This document shows positions 21,163-33,291 of a DNA stretch of 64,000 bases, piece by piece. Origin of the DNA: Doryteuthis pealeii (taxonomy: Eukaryota; Mollusca; Cephalopoda; Myopsida; Loliginidae); NCBI GenBank assembly GCA_023376005.1, contig CM042148.1:66234511-66298510 (forward strand). The letters are read 5' to 3'. Within the stretch, counting starts at the first letter, position 1. Every line of letters starts with the position of its first letter. Both the position numbers and the translations under genes were made by a program. The notes beneath the pieces are model-generated. The model was not told the DNA's origin and searched no databases. It saw only the letters and a program-made list of their open reading frames with translations.

Positions 21163-21386
21163 GGTTTAGCTCAGTCGGTAGAGTGTTCGATACCGGTCCT
21201 CGCCAATTCAGCGTATGTGTAGCACAGGGATTTAGTGCGGTAAAGTGATGAGCTGGTGGTAGGTGTGGCTTACCATCCCAGACGCTGAAAAACAAACTCC
21301 TTTGTCTAGTGCTAGTGAAAAGGGGATAGACTCACTTGCTGTCTGGCTGATAGTACTTTAGGCCACCTCGACCACTTTACTTATAC
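21163..21386 (+). mobile_element. tRNA-derived SINE, family S1 (copy 2)
   Basis: This is the duplicate of 3,472-3,694 with the same internal head deletion and the same flanking repeat. Confidence 0.85.
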
Positions 21387-21395
21387 CTAGAGGTG

Positions 21396-21441
<46 letters not shown>

Positions 21442-21442
21442 T

Positions 21443-21513
<71 letters not shown>

Positions 21514-21536
21514 TCAATATCTGGTATATAATGGAG

Positions 21537-22030
21537 AGAGAGACAGAGAGAGATGATGATTAGATGATAGATGGGGATTCTTACTATTCAACTTCTTCTG
21601 TTTACTGCTTCTACTGGTTCTAACTCGTTGCCCATTTTCTCTGGGCTTCTTATTAAGGGTTGGTCTTCTTTCTGTTGATTCTTCTTCGTGCTTGGCTGGT
21701 CATTGTTTTGAACATTTGATTAACAAACACGACTTGATTGTTTTATGACAATAAAGTTTTGTTCCATAACCCTGTCCATACTCATCCGCGGTGAGACCGA
21801 CCTATCAGAGTCGACAATAGCGTCTGCACTCCTCAGAAACCGGGTCGAAACTAAACTAAACTATCTCAAGCGTCTAATCTCGCGCTTTCAAGGGGTCAAG
21901 CAAAAGGTTAGTACCCATCAACAACTGTCGGGTAACTTTCCATGGACTCCGCCATTCTAAATCTAACAGTCCCTAATTCAAAATTTTAACTACAGGTGCG
22001 TTCATAATTTATAAGCTGCTTATAAATTAT
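21537..22030 (+). repeat. Dispersed repeat R5 (copy 2)
   Basis: Near-identical duplicate of 3,866-4,335. The inverted ATAATTTATAAG/CTTATAAATTAT end is preserved at 22,005-22,029. Confidence 0.6.
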
Positions 22031-22650
22031 GCAAGAGAGGTTAGAGAATCGCGTACATTGTACGTAGCCATGTCGATTAGGGCTGTAGAATACCCCGAAA
22101 TGCAGAGGAGTAAGATCCCTCCAACGGGGATACCTGCCGGTGGTGGATTGCGACCCGTGATTTTCAAAGACGGGATTATAGTGGCTGAGCAGTCCATGAC
22201 AGGCAACATACCACTTTGATCCTTACTTTGGCTAGACGAGTGTTCGGAGAGGCCTTCTCCGATCAATCGGCTGGTCATGTCAAGCCCTAGCACTTATGAT
22301 TATCTCGACGGTATTGCTCTTATGGAAACCTCCAACACTTTTTATTATATACCTGCTTGAAGGCGGTGGCTGGGGGTCTTAGTATCCTGGCTATGATGTT
22401 AGAATGAATCCAGTGATGAAGTTCCAATTATGGAGCTATGGAGAGTCTGGAGTATCCCTTCATCTCCATTACTACCAGGTCCACTCTGACCCAAAGTGGT
22501 AGTACCTGTTAGGGTCCCATATATGTGTAAAAATACGTTTAAAAATTGAGTTTAAAAAACATATTTTAGTACCCATCAAGAATGAAACAAACAAAATGTC
22601 ATCGGCATAAAATAATCCCACATGGGTTTACATGGCGTAAAATCCAACAA
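22030..22650 (+). repeat. Dispersed repeat R4 (copy 2)
   Basis: Duplicate of 4,336-4,940. It has an extra block (GGCGGTGGCTGGGGGTCTTA near 22,362) that copy 1 has lost, so this copy is closer to the family consensus. Confidence 0.7.
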
Positions 22651-22747
22651 CAGAACCAAGCAAGTAAAAAGTTCATTTGAGAATATCTGACACGAACAAG
22701 TAGGCCACGGAAAGCAGTGAGCAGAACTTTGCACAAAAAATAGCAAA

Positions 22748-22965
22748 GAAGCGTCCATCGTGTAATGGTTATCGCTATAGGAAATCGATACGGTGACACA
22801 AGTTCAACTATTCTTTGTCGACCTATGGGTAAATAGTAGGGTCAACTGGGCTATTCAGCCTTGGCATGGCAAAGGATCTATAAGGAAAACTTTGAATTAA
22901 AACATGTTAAGCTCTGCTTAATGATGACCTTGTGTCACAGCCTACACGTTTGGAAGGGTTAGGAA
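22748..22965 (+). mobile_element. tRNA-derived SINE, family S2, diverged (copy 2)
   Basis: Duplicate of 5,032-5,250, with a few extra substitutions in the body. Confidence 0.7.
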
Positions 22966-23469
22966 AATCCATAAAGATAACAAAGAAGGAAATAGCCGAC
23001 CGATTCTGGAATTAGAAAAAAGAAAGTTAATCTTAGAATATACGACACAACTTGGAAGGTCGAAAAAAGCAGCAACCGAAGCGTAATAACAGGAATGTAA
23101 ATAGTAAATTGAAAAATGGTGCCAAAAAGTATTGGTATTATCATCTTGTAATAGTTTACAATGTCATTACTATTGCAGAGAGAGAGAAAGAGGGGAGGGA
23201 GTAGGAGTAGGAGGAGCGTGTGTGTGAGAAAGAGAGGCAGAGAGAGAGAGGGGAGAGAGGGAGAGAGAGAGGAAAGAGAGAGATAAGTGCAATATATTGG
23301 TAAGGGGTAAAAATAGTCGGTTTAGCAGTGAATTCTCCCGCGGGAAAAAGGCTAGATAATGAATTATTCATTCTCTCATCTGAATACAATTCTCTTTTCT
23401 GCGTCTGCTTCAGTCTTGTTGTTAAATTTGATATTACAATAAAACTACTACTATTACTACTACTACTAC

Positions 23470-23528
<59 letters not shown>

Positions 23529-23764
23529 AAGAACAATAAAGATATATATGATCACCTATTTCCTAGAAAGGAATTTAGTCATTTAGTTAAAGATACGCGT
23601 GGTGCATTAATTATAAGCATCAAAAATAGACTCGTCGAGCCGGGTTCAAATCCTGGACGAAGCTGTTTGCTTTTCACCTAACGCTATAGGAAAAAGTATG
23701 AAGGCATAAATTAAATTAGTGAAATAGATCACAAATTATGACTGAGCCTATTCTAGTAATGACC

Positions 23765-24003
23765 ACCGCAAGCGGAGTTTAACAGGTTTGAATTCAGAGT
23801 TTTCATTTTCCTAGACTGGTTGCCTAGTCAAGGTTAAAGAGCCTAGTCTGTCCTACTATTTACTCATAGCTGGAGGGAGAGTCGTTGGATTCATACCTTT
23901 CCCAAGAGTATTAGCGCTATATGAACTGTAGCTTCGCCCAGGATTTGAACTCGGGTCGACGAGTCCATTTCCTACTACTCTAACCATTAGACCACGTGCC
24001 TCC
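23765..24003 (-). mobile_element. tRNA-derived SINE, family S2, reverse (copy 2)
   Basis: Duplicate of 6,031-6,273. The B box is better preserved here (GGATTTGAACTCGGGTCGAC read on plus). Confidence 0.78.
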
Positions 24004-25632
24004 AACTACAATAATATATATTCTCTCCTCACCACTGCTATGGCAGAGAAAACTTGATTCTTTAGCCTTATTTGGCAACCAGTCTAGGAGAAGAAATAAC
24101 TGAATTCAAACTAGTCGTTAGCGAGGCAAACGGTGTAGAAGAAAAACATTGAATTTAAACCAGCTTTACTTAAAAATTGACCTCGTGTCAAATCCAGCCT
24201 GTTGGATAAATATTATAATAAAAGAATGGAAAACACGTCGGGTTGGACAGCTGGATCTCACCCAATGAAAACAGACGTTCTCCCAGCTTCTCCTGACCAA
24301 GTCCTTCTAGCCTGCAACAATCTTTTCTAGCAGTCCTGCACCAAAGCTCACTTGTCTCTTGTTCGTCACTGCCCTCGTCAGCAAGACTGGAACGCAACTC
24401 CCCGGTGTGTTAAGGCAGGTCTTAAATAATCATACTAAAATCCTACACCCGGGTCAATCGCACAATGTAGTAATTTCCATGCACACCAACGAGTTAGTCC
24501 GACGTCAAGCCACGACTCACGATCAGGAGAATAAGTTCAGTCTCTCTAATCATCCGTTACAAATATATATCAAAATAATCACTAAAGTAAAATCGCCGAA
24601 GCGCTGGAAGCCCGGGGAAACTGTTCGTACGGTTATTGGCAATACGGTTGGGTTTGTCATGTATGTGCCTGTGCCTGTGCCTGTCTCTGTGCGCCTCGCT
24701 GTCACGCTCAGACTTGGCTTCACTGTCATTTTTGATGGAGCTCTCGATTGACGCTACCGCAAAAAGTGTGATGTTCTTCCAGTTATTTGGTTTTAGAGCA
24801 CAAAACGCATTAAACCGATTAAAATTCACCGCTAATCAACAAAAGTGTATGGCGAGTCGTGTATGAATGTCAAAAACGTCCCCAAGTGGTGTATGGAGTT
24901 TTCAACGACGATGAGGTTCAATGCTTCCTCAACGATCTGGTACGATATGGACATACAACAGCCATAGCGTCAACAAAAATGCACCAACTTAAATGGTGAT
25001 TATGTAGAAAAATAGATACATGATTAATGCTACCACTAAGTGTAAAGCTCGGGAAGTTATTCTGTTTTTGAATGCAAAAGGCATTAAACATATTGAGATG
25101 CATTACCATTTAACAGAAGTGTATGGCGAGTTGTACATAAATGTCAAAAAATATCCACAAGTGGTGTAGGGAGTTTGTGAATTAGGAATATATTTGGGTA
25201 ATTTTGATCACATGTTGTCCCGGCCTTCTGCCTTAATTTATGCTTAGCGAGCAAACGTCAGGTGAATTTTCGCCTCAACTTAGATATTTTCCGAGTAGTG
25301 TTTTTTGTCACATTTTTGTCGGCAAATTTAAGAAAGAGTGTGAGAGAGTTAAATCAAGATTATTATACTTTTACATATTGAACAAAATGCAATAGCTATT
25401 AAGTAATCATATCAAACGTTGTAATAATTGAATTAAACAAACTGTGGTATATCCACAGGTCCTGCTAGTAGTAATTAAATGCTAATATTTATTTTGTATT
25501 TTGTGCAGTACTGAAAGTTTATTCCATTATAAGTTATTATAGGTTTATTGGAAAACAATTAGGGAAAAGGGAAAATGTGTCCCTGAGGATAGATCTCAAG
25601 TGCCAATACTGTAATTTGATTGATACCTAAGG

Positions 25633-25687
<55 letters not shown>

Positions 25688-26192
25688 AAGTGATACAAGG
25701 ACTGCTTAAAAATCCCTTGGTGCCCGTCACATCGATCATCGCTGATGATCCACCCTAGCTGAAAACCGTGACGCCTAGTTGTACGATACATCTTATCGAT
25801 GCGTACAGGGAGGTCGTCAGTGATGCACTATCACATTCGCCGGTTACGGGTTCTTGTGCATCATATCGGCTCCGATAGCAACCCCAACTTAAATCCGGTA
25901 TTTTCAAGTTGCCACCCTGTAAGCTACGTGCTGCTAGCATTGACACTTTTTGCTACCAGTGAACTACACAAGAAAAACTCGACCTCTTAAATCGAGAAAC
26001 CGCATTCAGTGTGAGCCAATGAAAAAGTCCATCCCTCCTACCTCTAATGTATAATGGAATGGTCTTTTCCTCCCGGTTTCAGTCTAATTTACTTTACTAG
26101 AATTTCACCACCAACGACGTTGTCTGCTCCCCTGGAAACAACCACGGAGCCATCCTCAAAAACAAAAGGCACAGGAGGAAGAAGCACAACAC

Positions 26193-26525
26193 TACTACTA
26201 CTACTACTACTACAACTTGCTGTCAATCGTATCCAATGATGACACCACGTGAATCCATTTCCTCCAATTTAATCGGTCTCCGGTTGCGTCTTGCCAACTG
26301 CCTATGAGGATATTCAAGTCCTTCAGGTTTCTTTTGGTGTTGTCTTTGTACCTGAGCTTTGGTCTACCGATTCTACGTGATCCCTCTCTCAGTTGAGAGT
26401 ACAGAATCAGCTTTGGTAGTCTGTCATCCCAAGTCTGTTTAAGTGGCCAGCCCATCTCAGGTTGCGCTGGACAAGTATTTCATGCATGCCAGGGAGTCCA
26501 GTTCTCTTCAGGATGGTCCTGCTTG
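26193..26525 (-). pseudogene. 5'-truncated LINE ORF2 tail with TSD (copy 2)
   Basis: Duplicate of the insertion at 8,454-8,787. The direct repeats 26,160-26,192 and 26,526-26,558 differ by one base. The frame reads further (..KLRYKDNTKRNLKDLNIL.. then NWRKWIH), so the copies have decayed independently since duplication. Confidence 0.88.
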
Positions 26526-26915
26526 AAACAAAAGGCACAGGAGGAAGAAGCACAGCACTATGTCATCAAAACTTGATTAAACCGTCAGCTGCAGTCGCTG
26601 AGACTGTCTGTCTGTTCCGCATTGCCCTTAAAAGTCCCTAGAGCCCCTTCTTAAAGATCGTTGACGTAAACAAGCAATCAAAATATAAAAATCAAAGTTC
26701 GTTTATTTGTTTGCTATAGGGATCCAAACACATATTCTTTAAAAGTCCCATTTTGGAGGCTACTTGCGCCTTGAACATCAGAATCATGAATAACCTTAAT
26801 TTTTAAAATATCGGCTTTTATCCGCCAATACCCAGCAAATCGTTATGATTATGCCAATTCTCTAACTGTAAAAAAGAGACAATGTATGGGAATCTCAATA
26901 CAATCTCTAAAAACA

Positions 26916-26955
<40 letters not shown>

Positions 26956-27587
26956 ATTGTCATTCACGTATAACCCCGTTTTCTGGATCATCGTACGGCT
27001 GGATAGGCAGGCTTCTTCAGGCTTGGATCGAAACTCGACCACGCCATATACATGTACATGACCCACTTTGAAAAAGATAATTTACTGATACAAACATATA
27101 AAGCCTCTTGGAGCGCTCTCTCAGTTTAGGAGAGCTATGTAATTTCAGCGTAATTAGCGGGCACCAGAAAATTGAAAATTCCACAGCGCTCAACCCTCGA
27201 GTTATTAGATTTCATTCTCACATTCTTCAAAAATCCTTCTCCACAATCCGGTCAAACGAAGAAGATGTATTTTATGAGCTAATTTTGCCTTTTGAGATGT
27301 GTTTTGCTGTCCCTTCTTCTGAATAATACTGTAAGACTTGATTTGATCTAATGAACTCAGGAATTGATATCATAGCCGATAGATAAGTAGATAAACCTTT
27401 ATCCAATAGGCTCTAAGATGGCGCCAAGTGATTGTCCTACGGGACGCATTGTCAAGCTTATATAAACATTGATTACAGTGTTCCTAGTTATTCTGCAGTT
27501 ATAAATTCATTGGTAAAACAGCCAGTAGACGGGAAGGCGTGTCCTTGATTATAGATCTCCAATACTCTAATTTGATTGATAAGTAAG

Positions 27588-27823
27588 TAAGTAAAGTCCT
27601 GGGGCGACCTAATGTCGGTATCAACGAGACAGCCTATCCCCTTTTTACTAGTGCTGGACCAAGAAGATTATTTCAGCGTTGGAGATGAAGCACCAAACCT
27701 ACCGTTAGCTCCTCACTTTACCGCACATATCCTTGTGCTATTCATACGCTCAGTTGGCGTGGGCCGGTATCGAACCAGGAACCAGGTTCTAGCCGAACGC
27801 TCTCCGACTGAGCTAAACCGGCC
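27588..27823 (-). mobile_element. tRNA-derived SINE, family S1, reverse (copy 2)
   Basis: Partner of 10,155-10,410. The A box (TTAGCTCAGTCGG on minus) and the B box are intact, with small deletions in the anticodon-arm region. Confidence 0.85.
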
Positions 27824-27837
27824 CTTCATTTTATATA

Positions 27838-27870
<33 letters not shown>

Positions 27871-27875
<5 letters not shown>

Positions 27876-28045
27876 TAGCACAGGGATATGTGCGGTAAAG
27901 TAAGCAGCTGATGGTAGGTGTGGCGCACCACCTCAGACGCTAAAATGATCTCCTTGGTCTAGCGCTAGTGAAAAGGGGATAGACTCCCTCGCTGATTGGC
28001 TGGTACTGACTTTAGGCCACCCCGACGACTTTACTTTATATATAT
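27871..28045 (+). mobile_element. tRNA-derived SINE S1, 5'-truncated
   Basis: Starts inside the family at ATGAGTAGCACAGGGATATG, with (TA)n directly upstream and downstream. It sits about 40 bp from a reverse S1 copy (27,588-27,823), giving an inverted SINE pair. Confidence 0.85.
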
Positions 28046-28072
28046 ATATATAAGGACCTACATGAGTCAGAC

Positions 28073-28114
28073 ACTATCTACCTAGGTTTCACTCGAATGG
28101 TTTTTCAGAATAAT
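28073..28114 (-). ncRNA. Degenerate hammerhead-like motif
   Basis: Minus strand: stem I ATTATT pairs with ATAGT-side GATAGT (two wobbles); core CTGAAAA (invariant G8 changed); GAAA; palindromic ACCTAGGT; A at the cleavage position. It resembles the pair at 39.1-39.3 kb. Predicted inactive. Confidence 0.5.
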
Positions 28115-28149
28115 TCTGACTGAAGGAGGTTGTTACAAACTTCTTTACT

Positions 28150-29510
28150 TATTTTATTATGGGATCGGGTGTCTAATTGGCTAAAAATTAGCATAAAAGG
28201 TTAAAAATCAAAATTCGTAAAAAGTTTGTGTTATAATTATTTTTTATTTTTTATTTTTATTTGTTTTTTTATTGGCTTAGGAGCAATTCTATTTATGTCT
28301 ATATGAGCCTGTTCAACAATTAGACTGGTATCCATTTAAGTAACATCGGTTACTGTAAGAAACTGAATATCAAAATGACGACTCGACATTAAATGAACCC
28401 GAAAGGGTTGATATGCTGTAAAACAAAACAAACAACATTTATTCAAGGTAGAACGCAGCATCCTTGTGTAGCATCTAACTTCTTCCCTTGATTAATGTCC
28501 AAGTTGTATAATAACACTGAATCGGTTACGGCTTGGAAGAATTTTCGCTTTGTCTTATCAGTGAGAACAGATTCATGTTTTCTGTCAAGTCTTTGCCAAC
28601 CGAATTTTCCCCACTGCTGTACCAAATTTTCTTGGTATTTTAATCTTTCTTTTTTTTTTTACCTGCATGATGAGTTATTTCAAAGTTCTCTATATATTCA
28701 CATGAGAACACTTTCTATTCAAATAGATTTATAACATTAATGTAATCTGAGCCCTTCTCTTCGATTATAATTAGAGCTGCTGTCAGCGGTTTACGATAGG
28801 ATTTCAGTGGTGGGGGAGCCGCTGTGAGTGGTTGGGGTAGTCAAAGAGTTAAAACATTGCCAAATCAAAAATGTCAAAAAGAAATTTCTTAATCAGATTG
28901 TTAAAATTTTCCTTATCTGAATGATCATTTAATTTAAACGTTTTTTTATTTGTGAAATATTTGGGGTCTGTTGTCATTTTCAACGCTTGTCAAGTAAAAC
29001 ATTCCGTTCTAATCAGGCCACTCAGACCATCCTCACGGTCTACGTCTTGCCCATTATGTAACACAAATGTCATTGGCACTAAACATCGTTAGTTTTATAC
29101 CCTTTTTCTTTGAAAAAAATCAGCGCCAAAATTATACAATTTTATTTATTTCTAATTGGTCCTAGAAAACACATGGTATGTTTGCTACTACGTCCGCGTG
29201 ATATTGAAGCGGTATCAGCGTAATAATGACTGATAAAACAATGTATCTGATATATATTCTGTGGTTTAATATTGTACAATTTAATTGGTGTTTTGCAATA
29301 TTAGAATTTATTGGGTGTTATTGGTTTATAAATATTTTGAAGGTGTGTTTTGGTGTTTATGTATTTTAATGGATTTGACACTCCTATTTGACAGGATTTT
29401 CCCATGATCAAGAATCCAGATCCGCGTTGTGTTTGTCTTAGAGTTGAAAAGACACAGAGGAAGTGTCTGGAATAGAAGTCAAATGGTAGGCTTTTCTTCC
29501 ACATATCCAT
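28150..29510. other. Unassigned sequence
   Basis: I see no gene. A short stretch at 28,395-28,432 (GGGTTGATATGCTGTAAAAC) resembles the S3/R4 3' end. A diverged pair of segments around 28,900-29,000 and 29,880-29,990 shares a TTGTC(A)TTTTCAA(C/T)GCTTGTCAA stretch. Confidence 0.45.
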
Positions 29511-29514
29511 ATAT

Positions 29515-29765
29515 TGAAGTTATAATTTTGGAGCTCTGAAGAGTGTGGAGTACCCCTTCAAAACCATTACTCCCAGGTCCACTTGAAGTGGTAGTACCTG
29601 TTAGGGCTACATCTATGGGGTAAGTAGATTAACAAATGAATTTACAAACGTGTTTAAAAAAAGAATTGAGTTTTAAAAGATCGAGTGTCCAACAAGAATG
29701 AATATAACAAAACATATTTGGCATAAAATAACCCACAGATTGGCATGCCGTAAAATCCAACCAAA
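29515..29765 (+). repeat. Dispersed repeat R4, 3' half
   Basis: Contains the CCAGGTCCACTTGAAGTGG block and the terminal GGCATAAAATAACCC..GGCATGCCGTAAAATCC inverted pair. The upstream half is missing. Confidence 0.7.
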
Positions 29766-30300
29766 CAGCATACAAAACATCCAATTTTTAATATTTCTAA
29801 AAAGAATACAACATAGCTACCATAACATGAATTTTGTTCCGGTGTTTATGTAGCTATTTTAATGGATATGACATTCCTATTCGACAGATATGATTATCTG
29901 AATCATCATTTAAATTTGTATAAAATATTTGTTGTCTGTTGTGCTTGTCATTTTCAATGCTTGTCAATTAAACAAGTTTTCATCATTTTAATTTGAATAA
30001 AATTATTTAATTTATAATTTGCTGTGTGTTTTTAGAGAAATCATCAAGTAGTGTGTTACAAATTGAAATTCAAAGCAATTGAAACAGTTTGGAAGATTAT
30101 TAATTTTAAATAAATTCATTCTCGTTCTGTTTTTGCTCCTTTTCATCCTTTTTTTAAATTCTTATATATTTATTGTTATCTTGGATGAATAGATAATTTA
30201 ATACGGTGTACTTAATCAACGATGTTCAGTGGAACAAAAAAACATTAAATCCATATTGTTTATCTGATATCACACATACACACGTCTCCACATATCCACC
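29766..30300. other. Unassigned AT-rich sequence
   Basis: No gene or recognised element; a (CA)n run begins near 30,307, followed by (TA)n to 30,362. Confidence 0.45.
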
Positions 30301-30321
30301 TACTCACCCACACACACACAC

Positions 30322-30365
<44 letters not shown>

Positions 30366-30413
30366 AAGTATGTAAACACGGTGTGTTTGAATATGGCTTT
30401 TTGCCGACAATTT

Positions 30414-30761
30414 TTGGGAGAATATGTGCTTGATTTAAGTCGTACCTAATTTTGAAAATTAATTGATTAATAATTAATTAATTAGGCGGGAGTGCCTATT
30501 TAAATTTAAGGCTAAACAAATCGAGAAAAATCAATCTCTGCATGTACATTTAGGCCTATTAGACCTCATCAACAGGGCGGTCCTCCTATCTATAGCTCTG
30601 CTGATGAGGCCTAATAGGCCGAAATGTACATACAGAGATTGATTTTTCTCGATTTGCTTAGCCTTACATTTAAATCGGCATTTCCGCCTAATTAATTGAT
30701 TATTAATCAGTTAATTTTCAAAATTAGGTACGACTTAAATTAAGCACATATTCTACACCCC

Positions 30762-30765
<4 letters not shown>
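30414..30765. mobile_element. Palindrome F9: two HHR-SINE tails joined head to head
   Basis: Arms start GGGAGAATATGTGCTTGATT and end near GCACATATTC at 30,755, flanked on the right by (TA)n. Each arm has the tail and ribozyme of the HHR-SINE family, but no tRNA head is present. The centre is GGGCGGTCCTCC near 30,580. The plus-strand ribozyme is intact. The minus one reads CTGTTGATGA and TAAA, so it is dead. Confidence 0.8.
30596..30637 (+). ncRNA. Hammerhead ribozyme, textbook core
   Basis: Stem I CTCTG (30,596-30,600); CTGATGA (30,601-30,607); stem II GGCC-TAATA-GGCC (30,608-30,620); GAAA (30,621-30,624); palindromic stem III ATGTACAT; A cleavage position (30,632); stem I' CAGAG (30,633-30,637). 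Every invariant base and every helix is complete. This is the best ribozyme in the window. Confidence 0.88.
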
Positions 30766-30802
<37 letters not shown>

Positions 30803-30806
<4 letters not shown>

Positions 30807-31044
30807 GTGCAAAAGTAGGTATATAACAGTATCACACAGATGAAATTAGTAGCATATTATCTTAAGTGTCCTTATTTTATAAACTTTTGGTGTCATTAGC
30901 CATATTTAATTGTGACTGATAATTAACATGGTATTAATAATAATTATTATTGTTATTACACGTATATGTAACATTTGTTTGTTCAATAAATGCAATGAGT
31001 ATTTTATATATTTTTTATAACTGTATACCTACTTTTGCACACCC

Positions 31045-31047
<3 letters not shown>
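30803..31047. mobile_element. Mariner/Tc1-like MITE in (TA)n
   Basis: Terminal inverted repeats AGGGGTGCAAAAGTAGGTAT (left) and, on the complement, CAGGGGTGTGCAAAAGTAGG (right) bound 245 bp of non-coding AT-rich sequence. It lies inside TA dinucleotides, consistent with TA target duplication. It has no transposase. Confidence 0.8.
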
Positions 31048-31091
<44 letters not shown>

Positions 31092-31233
31092 GATTTTTTT
31101 TGTCATTATTTTCATAGTGAGTTCGAAGCATTAATTAAAATGTAATAATAAATTTTTGAAGGCGTAATAATGCACATTTATGTTTAAAAAACATATTTAT
31201 TTCTTTTTTTTCTTTTTTTTTTCATATTAAGGG

Positions 31234-31268
31234 TCCAAATATTTTCAAGCAAAGCTCATCATCAGGGA
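31234..31268 (-). ncRNA. Hammerhead motif, array unit 1
   Basis: Minus: stem I TCC/GGA; CTGATGA (31,265-31,259); extra T; stem II GAGC-TTT-GCTT; GAAA; stem III AAT/ATT; T at the cleavage position. The core is intact with a minimal 3-bp stem I. Confidence 0.68.
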
Positions 31269-31669
31269 ATGAATTATTTTCTCATAATTTTCATCTGTAT
31301 TTGGTAAATTCAATCGTGTTGTTGTTCATTGAATGTTTGGTGGTAACTGTGAAAAATTTTTTTTTTTTTTTTTCCGGCGAAGATATAGTTACGCTCGGTA
31401 AATTCCGTAATAAATCGGTGCGGTGATCGTGTTCCGCGGGATTTTTTGAAAATTATTTCATATATAAATTCTTTTTTCATTTATAATACTATAAAATAAT
31501 GAAGTCCTGCTCAGGGACACTGAAATGAAGATTTTTTTGTCATTATTTTCATAGTGAGTTCGAAGCATTAATTAAAATGTAATAATAAATTTTTGAAGGC
31601 GTAATAATGCACATTTATGTTTAAAAAACATATTATTTCTTTTTTTTCTTTTTTTTTTCATATTAAGGG

Positions 31670-31704
31670 TCCAAATATTTTCAAGCAAAGCTCATCATCA
31701 GGGA
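31670..31704 (-). ncRNA. Hammerhead motif, array unit 2
   Basis: Identical to unit 1; core at 31,701-31,695. Confidence 0.68.
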
Positions 31705-32109
31705 ATGAATTATTTCTCATAATTTTCATCTGTATTTGGTAAATTCAATCGTGTTGTTGTTCATTGAATGTTTGGTGGTAACTGTGAAAAAAATTTTTTT
31801 TTTTTTTTTCCGGCGAAGATATAGTTACGCTCGGTAAATTCCGTAATAAATCGGTGCGGTGATCGTGTTCCGCGGGATTTTTGAAAATTATTTCATATAT
31901 AAATTCTTTTTTCTTTTTTTATAATACTATAAAATAATGAAGTCCTGCTCAGGGACACTGAAATGAAGATTTTTTTTGTCATTATTTTCATAGTGAGTTC
32001 GAAGCATTAATTAAAATGTAATAATAAATTTTTGAAGGCGTAATAATGCACATTTATGTTTAAAAAACATATTTATTTCTTTTTTTTCTTTTTTTTTTCA
32101 TATTAAGGG

Positions 32110-32144
32110 TCCAAATATTTTCAAGCAAAGCTCATCATCAGGGA
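32110..32144 (-). ncRNA. Hammerhead motif, array unit 3
   Basis: Identical to unit 1; core at 32,141-32,135. Confidence 0.68.
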
Positions 32145-32684
32145 ATGAATTATTTTCTCATAATTTTCATCTGTATTTGGTAAATTCAATCGTGTTGTTG
32201 TTCATTGAATGTTTGGTGGTAACTGTGAAAAATTTTTTTTTTTTTTTTTTTCCGGCGAAGATATAGTTACGCTCGGTAAATTCCGTAATAAATCGGTGCG
32301 GTGATCGTGTTCCGCGGGATTTTTTGAAAATTATTTCATATATAAATTCTTTTTTCTTTTTTTTATAATACTATAAAATAATGAAGTCCTGCTCAGGGAC
32401 ACTGAAATGAAGATTTTTTTTGTCATTATTTTCATAGTGAGCAGGACTTCATTATTTATAGTATTATAAAAAAAGAAAAAAGAATTTATATATGAAATAA
32501 TTTTCAAAAAATCCCGCGGAACACGATCACCGCACCGATTTATTACGGAATTTACCGAGCGTAACTATATCTTCGCCGGAAAAAAAAAAAAAAAATTTTT
32601 TCACAGTTACCACCAAACATTCAATGAACAACAACACGATTGAATTTACCAAATACAGATGAAAATTATGAGAAAATAATTCAT

Positions 32685-32719
32685 TCCCTGATGATGAGCT
32701 TTGCTTGAAAATATTTGGA
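32685..32719 (+). ncRNA. Hammerhead motif, inverted unit 4
   Basis: Core CTGATGA 32,688-32,694; GAAA 32,707-32,710; TCC 32,685-32,687 pairs with GGA 32,717-32,719. Confidence 0.68.
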
Positions 32720-33122
32720 CCCTTAATATGAAAAAAAAAAAGAAAAAAAGAAAGAAATATGTTTTTTAAACATAAATGTGCATTATTACGCCTTCAAAAT
32801 TTATTATTACATTTTAATTAATGCTTCGAACTCACTATGAAAATAATGACAAAAAAATCTTCATTTCAGTGTCCCTGAGCAGGACTTCATTATTTTATAG
32901 TATTATAAAAAAAGAAAAAGAATTTATATATGAAATAATTTTCAAAAAATCCCGCGGAACACGATCACCGCACCGATTTATTACGGAATTTACCGAGCGT
33001 AACTATATCTTCGCCGGAAAAAAAAAAAAAAAAAATTTTTCACAGTTACCACCAAACATTCAATGAACAACAACACGATGAATTTACCAAATACAGATGA
33101 AAATTATGAGAAAATAATTCAT

Positions 33123-33157
33123 TCCCTGATGATGAGCTTTGCTTGAAAATATTTGGA
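33123..33157 (+). ncRNA. Hammerhead motif, inverted unit 5
   Basis: Core CTGATGA 33,126-33,132; TCC 33,123-33,125 pairs with GGA 33,155-33,157. The same sequence in all five units points to recent amplification. Confidence 0.68.
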
Positions 33158-33252
33158 CCCTTAATATGAAAAAAAAAAGAAAAAAGAAATAAATATGTTT
33201 TTTAAACATAAATGTGCATTATTACGCCTTCAAAATTTATTATTATATATAA

Positions 33253-33291
<39 letters not shown>

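Larger units (their letters stand above)
17687..27831. repeat. Large segmental duplication, copy 2
   Basis: This is the direct-orientation partner of 1-10,419. Differences include longer (TA)n tracts (for example 25,637-25,682 against 7,924-7,946), a shorter microsatellite block at 26,915-26,953 where copy 1 has 9,170-9,530, and a diverged SINE at 27,588-27,823. Downstream of 27,831 the sequence goes into (TA)n and a truncated SINE, whereas copy 1 continues into a LINE. This marks the right breakpoint. Confidence 0.93.
31086..33245. mobile_element. Tandem/inverted array of a ~440-bp hammerhead-bearing unit (Penelope-like terminal repeats)
   Basis: Three direct units start near 31,088, 31,526 and 31,965. 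A switch at about 32,441 (CATAGTGAGCAGGACTTCAT) is followed by two inverted units to 33,245, where TA-rich sequence resumes. Unit order: GAAGATTTTTTTTGTCATTA, T-rich run, ribozyme, a second T run, TTCCGGCGAAGATATAG, CGTGTTCCGCGGGATT, and AGTCCTGCTCAGGGACACTG. Tandem plus inverted long terminal repeats with ribozymes and TA flanks are typical of Penelope-like elements. No reverse transcriptase or GIY-YIG frame is present. Confidence 0.75.
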
